Assembly (NCBI GenBank): GCA_035236585.1
Contig: CP141134.1
Location: 18,840,414-18,904,413, forward strand
Direction of reading: 5' to 3'
DNA: 64,000 nucleotides
Origin: Warburgia ugandensis
Lineage: Eukaryota > Streptophyta > Magnoliopsida > Canellales > Canellaceae
Part shown: piece after piece, positions 1 through 12,915 of the stretch
Layout: each line of letters begins with the position of its first letter
Position numbering within the stretch: position 1 is the stretch's first letter
The notes under the pieces: model-generated
What the model saw: only the letters and a program-made list of their open reading frames with translations
Told to the model about the DNA's origin: nothing
Databases searched by the model: none
Translations under genes and position numbers: made by a program

Positions 1-168
1 GTGTCCTTGGATTCCATTTTTCAAGTACAATCCACTTATCGAGCAACACTTTATTTGTATCCTATAAATCTCATTTATTAGAAATTTAAGAATAAGATTA
101 TATTTTATCCTTTTGTTGGAATAAAATTTACATAGAATCAAATTTTAAATTTTAGGGTTATTACGACA
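1..168 (-). repeat. Tail of a long LTR cut by the window edge
   Basis: The segment carries TTGGATTCCATTTTTC followed by AAGTA (from position 7), a motif that recurs near the same end of three other LTRs here (5095, 49383, 56717). It then becomes AT-rich and ends in ATTACGACA near 168. The other LTRs end in ATTACA on this strand. I read it as the minus-strand 5' end of an LTR whose rest lies left of the window. The exact end is uncertain by a few bases. Confidence 0.5.
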
Positions 169-694
169 TGCATCATCATTACACAGACCAAATAGCACTA
201 CTTAGATTATGACAAAAGTTCAATGAGTAGCTTGAAATGGACATTCTAAAGTTTTGACAGATGGTTTCAACTCAAGTCATATTAGGACTTTGCTGTGTGA
301 TTGTCTGGGCTACAAAATTTTATGGTGTGGAACATTAATATACAGTGGGGTCAAGATGATATTATTTACAGGGGCATCATAGAATCAGTTTGAACTTTGA
401 AGTAACTCCTACATTTTCTGATATAGTTATAGTTCTTCAAATAATTTCAGTTTTGAAAAGTCCAGATTTCATCAATAACTTAGTTCTTACATTTGTCAAA
501 TCAAAAGTCAGCAAAATAACATGAATTTACCAAATTAACCCAAATTTCATGAATAAGTTGTCCAATTCTCAAAACCACGTATAAGTAATGTGTTTTCTTA
601 CTTTCCTTACTTGCTCACAAATGCTCTAGAATTTTCACTACATACATACATACATACATACATACATACATACATACATACATACATACATACA

Positions 695-725
<31 letters not shown>

Positions 726-2609
726 CCCTTATCTATTTATTTGCAAAAACTATGAATATGATCAAATATGGCATTCCAATTAAAAAGATCACATTATATA
801 TTTCTATCACCTACAATAGAAAATGCCCCTTATTTATTAGAACTTTTTGAATTATACTACTTTTAGAGAAATGACACCAACAACACCTAGATAAAACAAA
901 AATCATGAAAAATCAGAACTTGTTACTGTATGTAGGAAATAATTGTGTAAATTGAGCTATAGAATTGAGATAAAATTCATGCAAGTGGAATTTTGAAGAG
1001 GTTGCTTGAGATTGAATAGCACTAGATCAAAACAACCATTGAGTAATTCAAGGAGGGATTTGGTTGGGTAAAAGGAGGAGTTGCAAAATAAGTGTTTCAA
1101 CCCTGCTTGTAGAGTTGAGAAACTTAGAGAAGCCAAAGTCGTTGGAATCATCTAAGTTTGAGGACTTGTTTACCATTTTCAAGTGCTAGGTAGGTAAGAA
1201 AGGGCTCTCTCTCCTTTTTCTATTTGCATGTAACTAGTCATGGTCACATGTGTATGTGTGAAATTAACAAAACATATATTTACTAGGGATTTTTTATCTT
1301 TAGTAGTGAAAAGATTAGCTAATGCCTTTAGACTCTTCACTACTTATAGTCATGAAATTTTCTTTTTTCTTTGATACCCTTTTGGATCTTGTTATTTGTG
1401 AATGCTAACACTTGATTTATTATCTTCTTTTGTCTATAAGTGAAATGAGGAATGCTAAATAGACACTTCATGTGAGAGAAATTGGGAATCACTTTTTCTA
1501 GATCTTATCTTTTTATGATTCGACTCATACATGTGATTGCTCTAGCTTTGGATGTCTAATAAATCAAACAACATGTTAATTGGAAGGTTCTAACATTCTC
1601 GTTGATTGTCAAAGTTTCTAATATGTTTGTTTCTACAAACTTTTAGATGCTTAAATCCTCTAATCCACATGTTTTTTCTTTTTTATCTATTAGGCATCCA
1701 CAACTAGAACATTAGCAAGAATAAGTTGGATCATAAAAAGCTAGACCCCAAAAATGTCTCATATAGAGCATTTATTTAACATGCCTCTAGTTAAAAATTT
1801 TATGAGAGGGCAACCTAGTGCAAGAAGCTCTCACATATGTGGGGCCTAGGGTAGGTGCAAACCACAAAGGTTCTATATCTAAATATTTTATATGACTATC
1901 TATGCATGTATGTGTGTGTGTCTATATATTACAAGATAGGATTTGTTACATAACATGATAAAAACTCTTGTATGTAGTTCTTATCTCTAACTAAATCACC
2001 TAATGAAAATAGCGTAACAATGCGATGTACTTCAATCAGTTCATCCAATACCATTGCTTGTACCTAAGTGTTTCCATTGTAGTGGTATGGATAAGGATAG
2101 AGGAAATTGAAAGACATGGTAGCATAAAAAAAATCCTTGTACAAAACACAAATAAGAGCATTTCCAGAATGTTACTTGACTAGGCCCACCTTTGAATGAT
2201 TTTAACAATTCATCTTGTTTGCCCTACACTAGTTAGACTTATGAATATGTACTTTTAGCTACTAGTTTTTCTTGTTAAAAAGTTCAATGGTCATTATTTA
2301 AAACTTTAAAACAACATAAGTCAAATCATTAGATAACCATGAATTTTGATATCTAACCAATTTAAGGTAGACCAAAACATGAAAATGGATTAGATCCTTT
2401 AGAGGTGGGTTCTATCTAGACACAATTCCAAATGTTATTCTAGAGTTCTCTTGGATTTCCTCTTCCTAATGGATCCCCAACAAGGTCTTTTGAGATAGAA
2501 GAGAGGGATCAAGTGAGGTGACCCTCTTTCTTCCTAACAAGTTATCCTTGTGGGGGAGTTATTCTTAAGAACTTTTCAAAAAGTATATCAAATCTGATAT
2601 GTTGAGAGT
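169..2609. other. Gene-free AT-rich intergenic DNA
   Basis: No open frame longer than about 90 codons occurs apart from one made by the TACA microsatellite, and no protein family, RNA gene or terminal repeat could be recognised. The stretch is AT-rich with scattered short homopolymers. It may contain decayed transposon sequence that cannot be named by eye. Confidence 0.5.
641..724. repeat. (CATA)n microsatellite
   Basis: About 21 uninterrupted copies of the tetranucleotide CATA/TACA. On the + strand it opens a Tyr-Ile-His-Thr repeating frame that is not a gene. Confidence 0.95.
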
Positions 2610-5255
2610 ATTACTGTGACGACCCGGGTTTTCTCATGCATTTTCAAATGCAATATCTAATTCCTAAGGCGGGAAGCATCCCTATTTGAAAATCATTTTA
2701 TGAAAACCATGCAATGCAGCGAAAAACCTTTAGTTTTAAACTCATTTTGAAAACCCTGAGTGTCATTTGCTTTCACAATAACCAAAGTAATTTTTGAAAA
2801 ACTTTAGAAACCATAAATGTTTTTCCCTAGGTCTTTCCAGTCAAAGCACACAGCCCAACTGTAATTAAATACAACTACATGTCCAAAGGGTTGAGAGTTT
2901 ACTTACATGTATAACTATCTCCTTTTTAATTTACTTGCTCGTAGCACTAATATCTCCTGAGGCGTCGTCTATTTGTGAGTGGAATTATCCTGAAAAATGT
3001 TAAGGATAGGGTGAGTATATACTATACTTAGTAGGAGCCTATCACTACTAGTTTTATGATGCATGAGATGTTTTAAAATCATATGCTCTTTCAAAACATG
3101 TGCATGTCTGAATACTCAAGTTCAATATTGATATCAAAATCCATTGTCAAACTGAAATACTAACGACTTAAAGGATCACATAATCCAAAAATCGAAAGTA
3201 TCATATACATATATATCATAACATTATGATATGCATAAGATGTTTCATTGAATCCAACTCATGGATATCTATCATGGTATGGTCGACCAACCTTATATCA
3301 TGCCATATGCAATGCACATAAATCCACGAAACCATAGAGTCCCACTATGCCCATGACCTCACCGCCGTGTGGTCCCTGGGTACCTAGGGACACAGGATCA
3401 TATACTTCCACGGGGCATATGACACTTCAACCCAGTGCCGTGACATCAGTGGTAGCCCCCTATACCACATGAAGTCGAAGCAGGGACATGCCCTTTTTGG
3501 GCGTGGTACCCATCCACCTAATAGTGGTAGAGGCTGGGTGGCCAACCCACACCCCTCGGCATAGCACCCACGAGCTTACTAGCCCAAATCACATAAGATC
3601 AAATAAGCCAAAACCTCTTTTCAAAACTTGTCCTCTTTGGGTCCCTCACAACTGCCTGGCCCTCGTCACTCTAGCGTCTTTTGGCAACCCTCAAGGACAT
3701 GCAATCTTTGCAAGAACTTAATGCTCATAGATCATGCAATGTATGCAATAGTTTGCAAAACATATCTATGCATAATGTATATACAAAACATGTCTATGCA
3801 TAAAGCATTTGTCACATGCATGCTAAACAAGTCATATACTTAAATAATGTATTTGCAAAATAATCATAGTTTTTTTTAAAAGAATCTAGTAGCGATAGAG
3901 CACCTACCTGACTAGGTTGGCTAACCCCTTTGTCCTCAGACGCTCCTAAACATGGTTTGGGGAGTCAAGGTTAGTTTGGCCCATCTTTTATGGGTTTTGG
4001 AGTAGTTGGGTCTTATTATTTAGGAATTAGGGGTCCATCCCTATGCCTATGGGTGTCCTAAGGTCCTAATTGGGCCTTGGTATCCTCAGTTTTCCAAAGG
4101 TCTAGTGGCCACGCGCCACCATCCTATTCTAAGGGTCATTCCTACCTTTGATTGGGCCTTGATCAGGGATCTTATAGTTTGGGTGTGTCTGCGTCATCAA
4201 CACGGACACAACGCCTTTTGTGGCGTCTCAATCGGAGCTCTAGATCTCAAGTTATAAGCATTTTAGTGTCGCACGTACATAAGGGTCTCAAAAATGAAAA
4301 GACGGAATGCTAGGGTGCTGCGCGTCAGCGGCATGCACCCGCCCTTTCTAAAGAAAACGGAAATCCCGGCTTGCTAGCACGCTATGTGCCTGCGATGTGC
4401 ATCTCAGCGGGTGCGTCTGCAGACGTGCCGGGTTTTCCCGCCGTCTCTCTCTTTTGCGGGCGCGTCCCTGGACGCGGCCGTTTGGTTTTTCAAACGGAAA
4501 CGACGTGGGATGTTCCAACTGGAACGTCCTGTTCTTTGGGAAACCGGGGCGTCCTTAGGACACCCTGGTTCGACCCCGTTGAACCAGTGCGGCCCAAGGA
4601 ACGTCCCTGGGTCCTTGGTGAGTCTCCAGGGCTCCATTTTGCATGGTTTTTCATGCAAAAACCTAGGGAAATTGACCTTAGAACTATGGTGGAGATGGGT
4701 TTTGAGGGATTTTGGGCATACCTGGCTCGTTGCTGGGTTTTTCTCCTTGTTTTCTCCTCTAGGTCACTGCTCCTCAACGGGTTTTCTTCAACATTTTGGG
4801 CTGCCATTAGAGGCGACCAAGAGCTCTATTTATAGAGCTATGAGAGGGTTCTGGAGGGGGCTCTCACCGCCTTTGAATGGCGGTGGAGAAACCTCCAGAA
4901 TGGCGGTGATTTCACCTCCAATCACCGCCGTTCTAGAACCCTCTAGGAGGTGGAAGATGAAGGGTGTCCGTATCAAAACAGGCCCCTGTGTTTTGCAGCT
5001 AAACCAGTTTTTGTAAAAATTACAATTTTGCCCTTGAACTTCAAAGGGCCATAACTTGCTCATTTTAACTCCGTTTTGGGTGATTTTGGTCTTGTTGGAT
5101 TCCTTTTTCCGAGAAGCATCTAATGGTACCATTTTCAGGACCAATTTTCTGGGTTCAGTCAAGGAAAATAGTGAAATGACCAAAATGCCCTTATCTTCAA
5201 AACTGAACTTTTCATGGGATTTTAATATTACAAAAATTGGGGTCATTACAATTAC
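2610..5255 (-). mobile_element. Solo LTR (2,636 bp) with 5-bp target-site duplications
   Basis: The LTR proper is 2615-5250. On this strand it starts TGTGACGACCCGGG and ends GGGGTCATTACA, so it reads TG..CA in either orientation. It is flanked by identical 5-bp duplications, ATTAC at 2610-2614 and ATTAC at 5251-5255. The left end matches an LTR edge at 54046 that sits beside a primer-binding site, which fixes the element orientation as minus. No internal domain or second LTR is present, so this is a solo LTR left by LTR-LTR recombination. A GC-rich block (about 4290-4930) sits toward the right end and produces overlapping long but meaningless frames on both strands. Confidence 0.85.
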
Positions 5256-5554
5256 TAAGGGTGAGGAGTCTTTCTTAAAAATTCTTTATAAGTCCTTTTT
5301 AGGGCATGCATTATAGAAAGCAAAAATAGTGTAATTTGGGGGTGCTATGCAGGTAAAATTTGTGAAGAGATTGGAATAATGTGAAGATCAAAGGCTAGTG
5401 ATCTTGGTAACCTTTTAAGTATGAAACCTTAGTCATTGATCATTTAACCTATAAGGGAACCACCACTTGTAGTAATATGGGCTATAGGTCCATTAACTCT
5501 ACTCAAGTATGCTAACCAAAGAATCCAAGTCTATACCTTTGAGTGGGAATACAC

Positions 5555-8247
5555 TGTTGTTGTTTTAATTAAAACTTGCAAGCACACGAATCATTTGCAA
5601 TATAGCACGCTAATGAGGTCGATCCCACGAGGAGTGAACTATTGTGATGCTAGTGGTCCCTCCTTTATACTATCTAACCTAGCCAAAATTCAAATGATTT
5701 TTTAACCTAAATTAAGAATGGTAATAAAAACATGGAATTAAAAACTAAGTAAAAATAAGAAATGGAAAGTAAACAAAAACAAGAAACATGCTAAATGAAA
5801 AACTTTCCTAAATTAAAAACTTCTAATTTTCTGACTTTCCTAATTAAAAACTTTCTTAAAATTAGACTTTCCTAAAAATGAAATTAACAACTAATCTAAT
5901 GGAAACATGCTTTAAAAAACTACTTTTCTAATTATGCAAAACTAAGAAAAGTAAGCAATCAAATCAACTATTTTAACAAGTATGACAAATTTGATTATTT
6001 TCCAATTAACTAAGATGCAAACTAATTGAATCTAACTACAAGCAAACTAGAAAAATAAATGAAAGAAATTACTAACAACAATGAAAAGAAAACTACCCAA
6101 TTAACATACATGTAACCACAAAATGATATGCATGAGTCATTGGATAGGAGTGGATTTAATCAACTCTATTGAAAACCTAAGCATACAATTCTACTTCTAA
6201 CATTAACTAAGCTATCTAACAATCTAATTGGGCTCTTGAAAATTCAAGTGAACAAGATTGTATAGTGCTAGAAATTAGCATATACCATTCATGCAAAGAA
6301 ATTCCAGAAGTAATGTTGTTGAAACATGCAACAACTATAACATATAAAACATGGAATTAATCACTTCTGATCCATTCAAACATTCAAGAACAAAGTTAAC
6401 TTATTGCTGGACATAAACATGAATTGAAAATTCCACTAATTTCATTGAATCACATCCAAAAAGTCATCAACATAACTTTCCACACATTTAATCCAAATCT
6501 GAAAATTAAATGATATTACAATGATGTTCACTTAATCTAAATTACACCTCAATTACAAGCCAAACTCTTATTTAATTGTTCCAACACTCTCGCATGAATA
6601 AGTATGCTTAAAATCAAAGGAAAATCCTATGCAAAACTAAGGCAACAATCAATGGAACTTAAGCAACCAAAGCTAGAAAATCAAGAGGGCTAAAAGAGAA
6701 ATAAGATGCAATGAAAGTAAAAGGGAAAAACTAGATTCAAGATGACTTCCCTTGGCTATCACTCCAAGGGAAAACTAGACTTGAATCTGAGTTTAAAAGC
6801 AAGAAAAGCTAGAGGAAAACAAAGCAAAAGATGACATGAAAAGAAGAAATTCCCTCGAAGGCTAACCAACCTTCAAGGATGAATCAAAACCCACAATTCT
6901 TAGGTTGAACACTTAAGGAAGAAGCATGAACCTTGGAAGTTTGTAGTAGCACCTAAAAGCATCACAAAACATCAAGCAAAAGGAGTATAAAGGGTTGGAA
7001 TGAAGTGGACTTCTCCTTCCTAATGGAGGAGGTGTCCTTTCACAATGTGTGGAAAGAGACCCTTTTGATTGGGTTTTGGGCTGATTTTATAAGGTTTATC
7101 CTATTTTTCCTAGGGTAACATAGTAGTAAAGTGTGGTGGTGATTAAAGAGAGTTAATTTGAATGGCTAGTATGGGGGAAAGAGGGTAGACATCTAATAGG
7201 AAAGTGGGTAGGAAGGAGGGCTGTCTTAAGGTGGGAGTTAGGTGGGAGACACCTATTTTTTAGGAAGGGGCGTCTTCCCCCGTCCAAAAATCATTGAATG
7301 CCTTTGTTTTAGGAAAAGTGGGTGGGAATGAGATGGGAAAGGGATGGGAGGTGTTAGGTGGAGATATTTGGTTGGTTAGGAAGTTTTTAAGAGGTGGAAG
7401 GAGTGAGAGTTTTGAAAATTCGTAGTAAATCTTAAGGGTGAGGTGGAAATTAAGAAAAAAGTAGGAAAAAAGTGAGAAAAACTCTAAAAATTGGTTACCC
7501 TTACCCCATTGGTCCACATGCCCTCTTATTTTAATAGATTTTTTCTTAATTATCTTCAAAATAACTCATGGATAACTCTCTTGAATCTCCTCTAATCGTA
7601 GCCTTTCGTTTAGATTAGCTTGATGGCTTAGATGACTATCTTTGAAGGCTTCATTGGCTAAGTTCATGGCTGGATTAGGAAGCTTCCTTCATTTGTTTTC
7701 TTGGATTCAACCCTTGGCTTGAGTAGCTTGTATGGTTTGGCTTGATTTCCTTAGCTTGCCACCTTCTTTCATGGCTTATATGGCTAAGGTGGCTTAAGTA
7801 GCTTGCATGGAAAGGTGTGGGAATGCATGGCTTACTTCATGGACCTACTTTGGCCATCTTTAGCTCCTTTAATCACATCCATTACTGATCCTTAAGATGA
7901 TCTTGCCCTTTTGTTTATGTTGAAGTGATAATTTAGAGGCTTTGACACGATCTCTTTTTATCTCGATCTTCAATTTTATCCAGATAGATCTCGGCTATTA
8001 GATCAACATCTTAATTCTTACAAAAAGTGAAAAATCCTAATTAAATCTTAGAAAAATATGATTAGTCACATACTTACCTTGGATTAGCTTCTGAACCTAC
8101 AAAATAACAAACTTTTGCTTCATTAGGTACAAAATGCACATGTTATGAATTTTGGTCTAAAAACCCTAATTTAACGCTATAAGTTATAACACATGGATAC
8201 TAATTAGGTGGTTTTTATGAAAAATTAAATACTTATTAGACACATCA
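5555..8247 (-). repeat. Possible AT-rich LTR or LTR-like repeat
   Basis: The left end reads TGTTGTTGTTTTAATTAAAA, then a phrase with CTTGCAAGCACACGAAT and GGTCGATCCCACGAGGA that I associate with plant LTR ends. The right end reads TTAGACACATCA. Together they give TG..CA termini over about 2.7 kb without coding capacity. No matching target-site duplication was found (TACAC at left, CCCAC at right), so the limits and the call are tentative. Confidence 0.35.
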
Positions 8248-8470
8248 CCCACTAAGTTTGTAGTTACGGTCTCTTAAAAGTCAGGGATGAAAGGTATTAA
8301 AAATTGAAGTATCAAAACACCTTTTTGTCTCTATGGGACATGCATTTGCATGATGCCAAGCTTTCACAAGAATTATTATAGCTAGTCCAAGAAACAAACA
8401 AGTGGAGAATTATCTTAAAGAGAAAAAGGAAAAGGTACTGGAAAGAAGGCATCTAGGAAAGAAAAAAATG

Positions 8471-8862
8471 AGCATAGTGTAGAGGGTAAGAATGACACCA
8501 AGTATAATGTAGAGAGTAAAAAAATCTCTAAGTATAGTGTAAAGAGTAAAGTAACTTTAAGTTTGGTGTAGAGAGTCAAAATGACTTTAAGTGTAGTGTA
8601 GAGAAATAAAATGACTGTAAGCATAGTGTAAAAATGTCAAAATGACTCCCAAGTGTGGTGTAGAGTCATAACGACTCTTGGTTTTGTGTAGACAGTCGGA
8701 ATGACTCTAGGTGTAGGACCCAAAATGGCTCTAAGTGTATAGTAGATAGTCGAAATGACTAAGTGTAGTGTAAAGATTCAAAACGACTCTAAGCTTAGCA
8801 TAGAAAGTCAAAAGACTAAGTATGGTGTAAATAGTCAATAAGACTCTTAAATATGGGGTAAA
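8471..8862. repeat. Degenerate minisatellite, unit about 30-37 bp
   Basis: Around a dozen imperfect copies of a unit close to AAGTGTAGTGTAGAGAGTCA plus AAATGACTCT follow each other. Copies differ by several substitutions and small indels. The minus-strand frame across it (Leu-Tyr-Thr-Thr-Leu-Lys repeats) is a by-product of the periodicity, not a protein. Confidence 0.8.
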
Positions 8863-9592
8863 AGAAAGGACTATGGCAAAGGATCAAGAAGGTGATGAAG
8901 GTGTACGGAGTAGCATAGAGTAATTCATAGGAGAACCAAATTACATGGCACTAAAGAGGGGTTGTTGAGTTATTAAAACTTGCAATGTGTAAGGACAAAA
9001 TGGAAAAGGATTGTCAATTTAACAATTTGAAGTGGAAAGAACTCAAGGGGGAGAGAAAAACTCTATAAATTAAGCAAGTGACGAGTGTTTAAAGGAAAAT
9101 TGGAGGGAATGATAATGAGAAGAAGAAAGTGGGAAAATTACCCCCAATAAATAGGAAAAAGTGTTGGTAAGAAAGGAACGTGAAACTACGAGGTGAGAGA
9201 AGTGGGGAGTATTCTTAAGATAGGAAGGAGGTTAGTAAGCATCATAAGAGAGATGAAAAGGAAGATGATAGTTGATTTTTTATGGAAAAGTCATCGAAAA
9301 ATGACATTCTCATCATCATGCTACCATATTGGTATCGAGGGACACTTTTGCATAGAGCCCACAATCTCCATTAATCAAATTTGACAAGGAGAGGAGAGGT
9401 ATGGTCTCAAAATCCTTATCTAATTTTGTCAATCTTGCATTTCATTGAATGTAGAGTTGTTGTGACCATGCTAGAAGTAGAAGATGAAGTGGCATTAAGT
9501 TGTATAATGAGAATGAAAATCCATTAGCGCAACACAACCCTTGAAATATAATGGGGCTAAAAAGTTGATTACATGGCATAAGAGTAGTAGTA

Positions 9593-9671
<79 letters not shown>

Positions 9672-12600
9672 GAATCATAGGTGTAGCATTGCACTAACTA
9701 TGAATGTGAAATAATTGTTTTGTAGAGATATGTGTTGCACAAAAGATATTGACCTCATCAATTAAGCATAATGTATGAAAAGTTATCCTAAGGTTCCAAT
9801 TTGGATTTCAAAGATGGGAATTTCACTTTGACCTTGGCAAGGGTGTTAATGGATGCTAGGGTGGATGGAGAATATAATGGTTTGAATTATGCAAATCTAA
9901 ATTTAATATTTTTTGAGTTGCTGATAAGATATGAGTACATGAGAGAAATGACAAAAAATCAAATTGCTTAATTTACGTGATATGTGGTAGAGAATGCGGA
10001 GGTGGGAGCATATAAGAAGAGAAAGGTGATAATTCTCTCTTGCATAGAAGAACGAAGTTTGAGTAAGAAGAAGGAAGTGGATGAGCAGTTAGCTAGGATA
10101 TTCCTTCTTCAATTGTTGTCTAGGATAGTATTTTCACAATGGTAAAGCAGAGAGGCTTATTTATTGGTCTAAGGTTGCATATAAGACTCCCATGAAGTCA
10201 AGGAATGCCATGGATGGCATGTTCTTTCTTGCTTAGGTAAGTTGAAATTGACTGCATTTGATGCTTGTATGAGATCCTTAATGTGATGTTTTGGGCACTA
10301 ATGCAATGTTTTGTACTAAGAAATATTGGGCACAAGAGCACTTGAAGCATGTGGCACCCATGTGTAAGAGGGAGGATCAAGCCTTTGTAGCCCTATATAG
10401 ATGGGAAAAGAGCAATATGGAGAGCTTGAAGAAATGGACATTGGAGGAGTCTAGGGGCAAGTTGGATGAGATAAGAGATGGTGATACAATATGAAGGCAT
10501 TACAAAGAAGATAGTTTTGGGGAGTTTGGAATAATTAACTGACATTTCTCAAGGAAAAAAGGAGACTACATGTACATGGTCTGGGGTTGATCATTTTTAT
10601 TATTCTGAAAGGATAGTAAGGTAGATTATAGATGAAGTAGCTCAAAGGATATCAAAGGTTCCTTATTATAATGTTCAAAGGATTCATAAGGAAAATTTGA
10701 AGCAATTAGGGGTATTTGCATTCCTTTTGAGACCTTGAGATGAGGGTGATTATTAGGAATATGCTCAAAGGGAATTGATGGGTCTATTGACAGTTCTAGT
10801 GAGATGGTATAATTTTGTTGAACTCTAATGCATTTCATTGCATGTGAACTACTGATATATCTATTTGACTTACATGGCTTATTAGCTAAGGAGTTCTATG
10901 CAAGACTCTTGTTGAGCTTGAATGTGCTAATTGGAGTGTGGAGAATGGAAGAAAAGATGATATATAAGGAAGAAGAGAAGAAAGGGGCAAATGAGAGAGA
11001 AAAAATCAATCCAATAAGAAGAAAAGTTGACCACAACTTATTAAATAAGTTGACACAAGCCAAGAAGTGGTAAGCAACTGTGTCTTTTAAACTTTGAATG
11101 AAACATTATGTTGTGACTAATTGAGGTTCTCATGTGTTTTTAGATCTTGGATTTGGAGGAAGATATGGAGAGACAAAGAGATAGCAAGGAGATGAGATGC
11201 CATAGCATACATGAGAATGAGAAAAAGGATATAGAAAGATACTATGAAACTCAATGGCAAAGTCTAAGAACAAGGATGAGATAGATGAGAAGGAAGAGTA
11301 GCTAAAGAAATACATTGCACATTCATTTGAAAATTTGATGCTTGATTTGAGATAGGAGAACCATCTGAAGTGTATTTACCTATTTAACATGACTGGCTAG
11401 GGTGGTACTGCCATGTCATGATGATAGCACAGAAAGTAGATAAAATACTAAAGTGAGAAGATAGATATGTTAGAGAAGAGAGCAGTGCAGTTACTGTGGA
11501 ATATTGAGGGGGTACTCCTAGACTAGGTAGAGAAGTTAGAGAGAGTTGGAGTATGACAGATAGTAGAGAGACATTCTTTTGTTGAGGGGTGGGGGTGGGG
11601 GTTGTGGAAGTGGGGGACTTCGGACCAATAGAATACGAAGAACAATATGAAGGATAAGAGATAGACCAAATCTTTACTTGAGTATCTCATCTTTTCTTCC
11701 ACTCTCTATACTCAAACTAGCACATTCATGCTCAACAAGAGTCCTACATAGCACTACTAAGTTGAAAAATGGGTTTTTTCCAACTCTCTACTTGACCAAG
11801 ATATTGTCATCATTTTTATTTTATTTTTCATTTTTCTCACACACTCTCCTAGATCTAATCCTCGGCCAAAGGGGAAAATGCTTGCCTTGAACTTGTGACC
11901 AGGTGTAATCCAAGGAGACGCAGAGTTGCTTGGGATGAATTGTACTAGACATTTGTCATCCTATCATTATTTTCTAACCTTTCTTTGTTTTGAAAGCTAT
12001 CATAGAAGATTTTGTTGGGGCTCATATTAGATGGGATCTCTTAAATATGTTTAATCATGACAACAAATGGTTACTGTAGTTGGTAGCAAACAACTTAGAA
12101 TTACTTAGAATACGCTTGATCACATATTGGAGTCACTACTTTTACTTTAGATGTGGATTATATCTAGAATTGTGTGTGAGCAATTTGCTTTATAATTCTT
12201 CTCTTATAGAAAAAAGAAAAAAGAAAAATATTGATAATGTAGTGCATGCACTGCCATTAACTCCTGGTGCCTCCTACTTTTGCATGATGGGGCCTGTCAA
12301 TGGTTAATCAAATTCATCCATTTGAATTCTTCTGCTTTAGATGATTGCTCATAAAAATAAAGAATTACATGAATGTACTTTTGATCGCAATACATGAAGT
12401 AAGAAGCACAGGTCTTCGTTGTTACAATGATCCAACCATCTTGATGTTTAGCTTACAAGATATTTGAAGCTAGATAAATCAGATGGATGGGTCCGATCAA
12501 CCATCGGTGGGACCCATTGTGCAAAAGCAGGGCATTATGCTATCATTCATTACGAAAAAAGAAAAAACCGGAAAAAAAAAGGTTTGATCCCAAAACCTGG
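8863..12600. other. Intergenic DNA without a recognisable gene
   Basis: Apart from the GT microsatellite at 9595-9668 I see no supported gene. Around 9970-10150 and 10291-10490 the + strand reads like decayed coding sequence, with charged runs such as AYKKRKVIILSCIEERS. These pieces have no recognisable family, start or splice structure and are most likely old transposon remains. A G-rich patch lies at 11585-11612. Confidence 0.45.
9595..9668. repeat. (GT)n microsatellite
   Basis: About 37 uninterrupted GT dinucleotides. The minus-strand His-Thr repeat frame over it is an artefact. Confidence 0.97.
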
Positions 12601-12635
12601 TAACCCTTGGACTTTAGGCGCGCAGGTGCAGGCAT

Positions 12636-12645
12636 TCTATAAGAG
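12636..12645 (+). promoter_or_regulatory. Possible TATA box of the MDP2-like gene
   Basis: TCTATAAGAG lies 280 bp upstream of the start codon, just after a GC-rich patch and before a C-rich stretch suitable for transcript initiation at about 12665-12675. A CT tract at 12752-12770 would fall in the 5' leader, which is common in plants. Position and sequence are the only support. Confidence 0.35.
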
Positions 12646-12751
12646 CCCTGCCCTAAACCCTGCTGGCCGACTCCGTCCCCTCCCCAAGACCCCATTCCCG
12701 CACTAGAGGGGGCGATAGTAGGAGAAGAAAAGCATAAGAAGAATTGGACAG

Positions 12752-12770
12752 GTCTCTCTCTCTCTCTCTC
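12752..12770. repeat. Short (CT)n tract in the presumed 5' leader
   Basis: About nine CT repeats between the possible TATA box and the start codon of the MDP2-like gene. Pyrimidine tracts at this position are common in plant leaders. Confidence 0.7.
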
Positions 12771-12915
12771 AAATCTTTTTTTCCTTTTTGTCTTGGGCTT
12801 CTTTTTTTTTTCTCTATGACATGATTCATTTGTTGAATGCTTTATTCCTTGGAAAAATTTTGATTACGTGAATTTGATGGCACAGAAGTTCGGTCATTCA
12901 TTCTGAAACAGTTCA

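Noticed and set aside
590-850. 86-codon frame with YIHT repeats
   Set aside because: Produced by the TACA microsatellite.
4371-5246. Overlapping open frames of 100-210 codons on both strands
   Set aside because: They lie in the GC-rich block of a solo LTR with exact duplications; several frames are open at once and none has a known motif.
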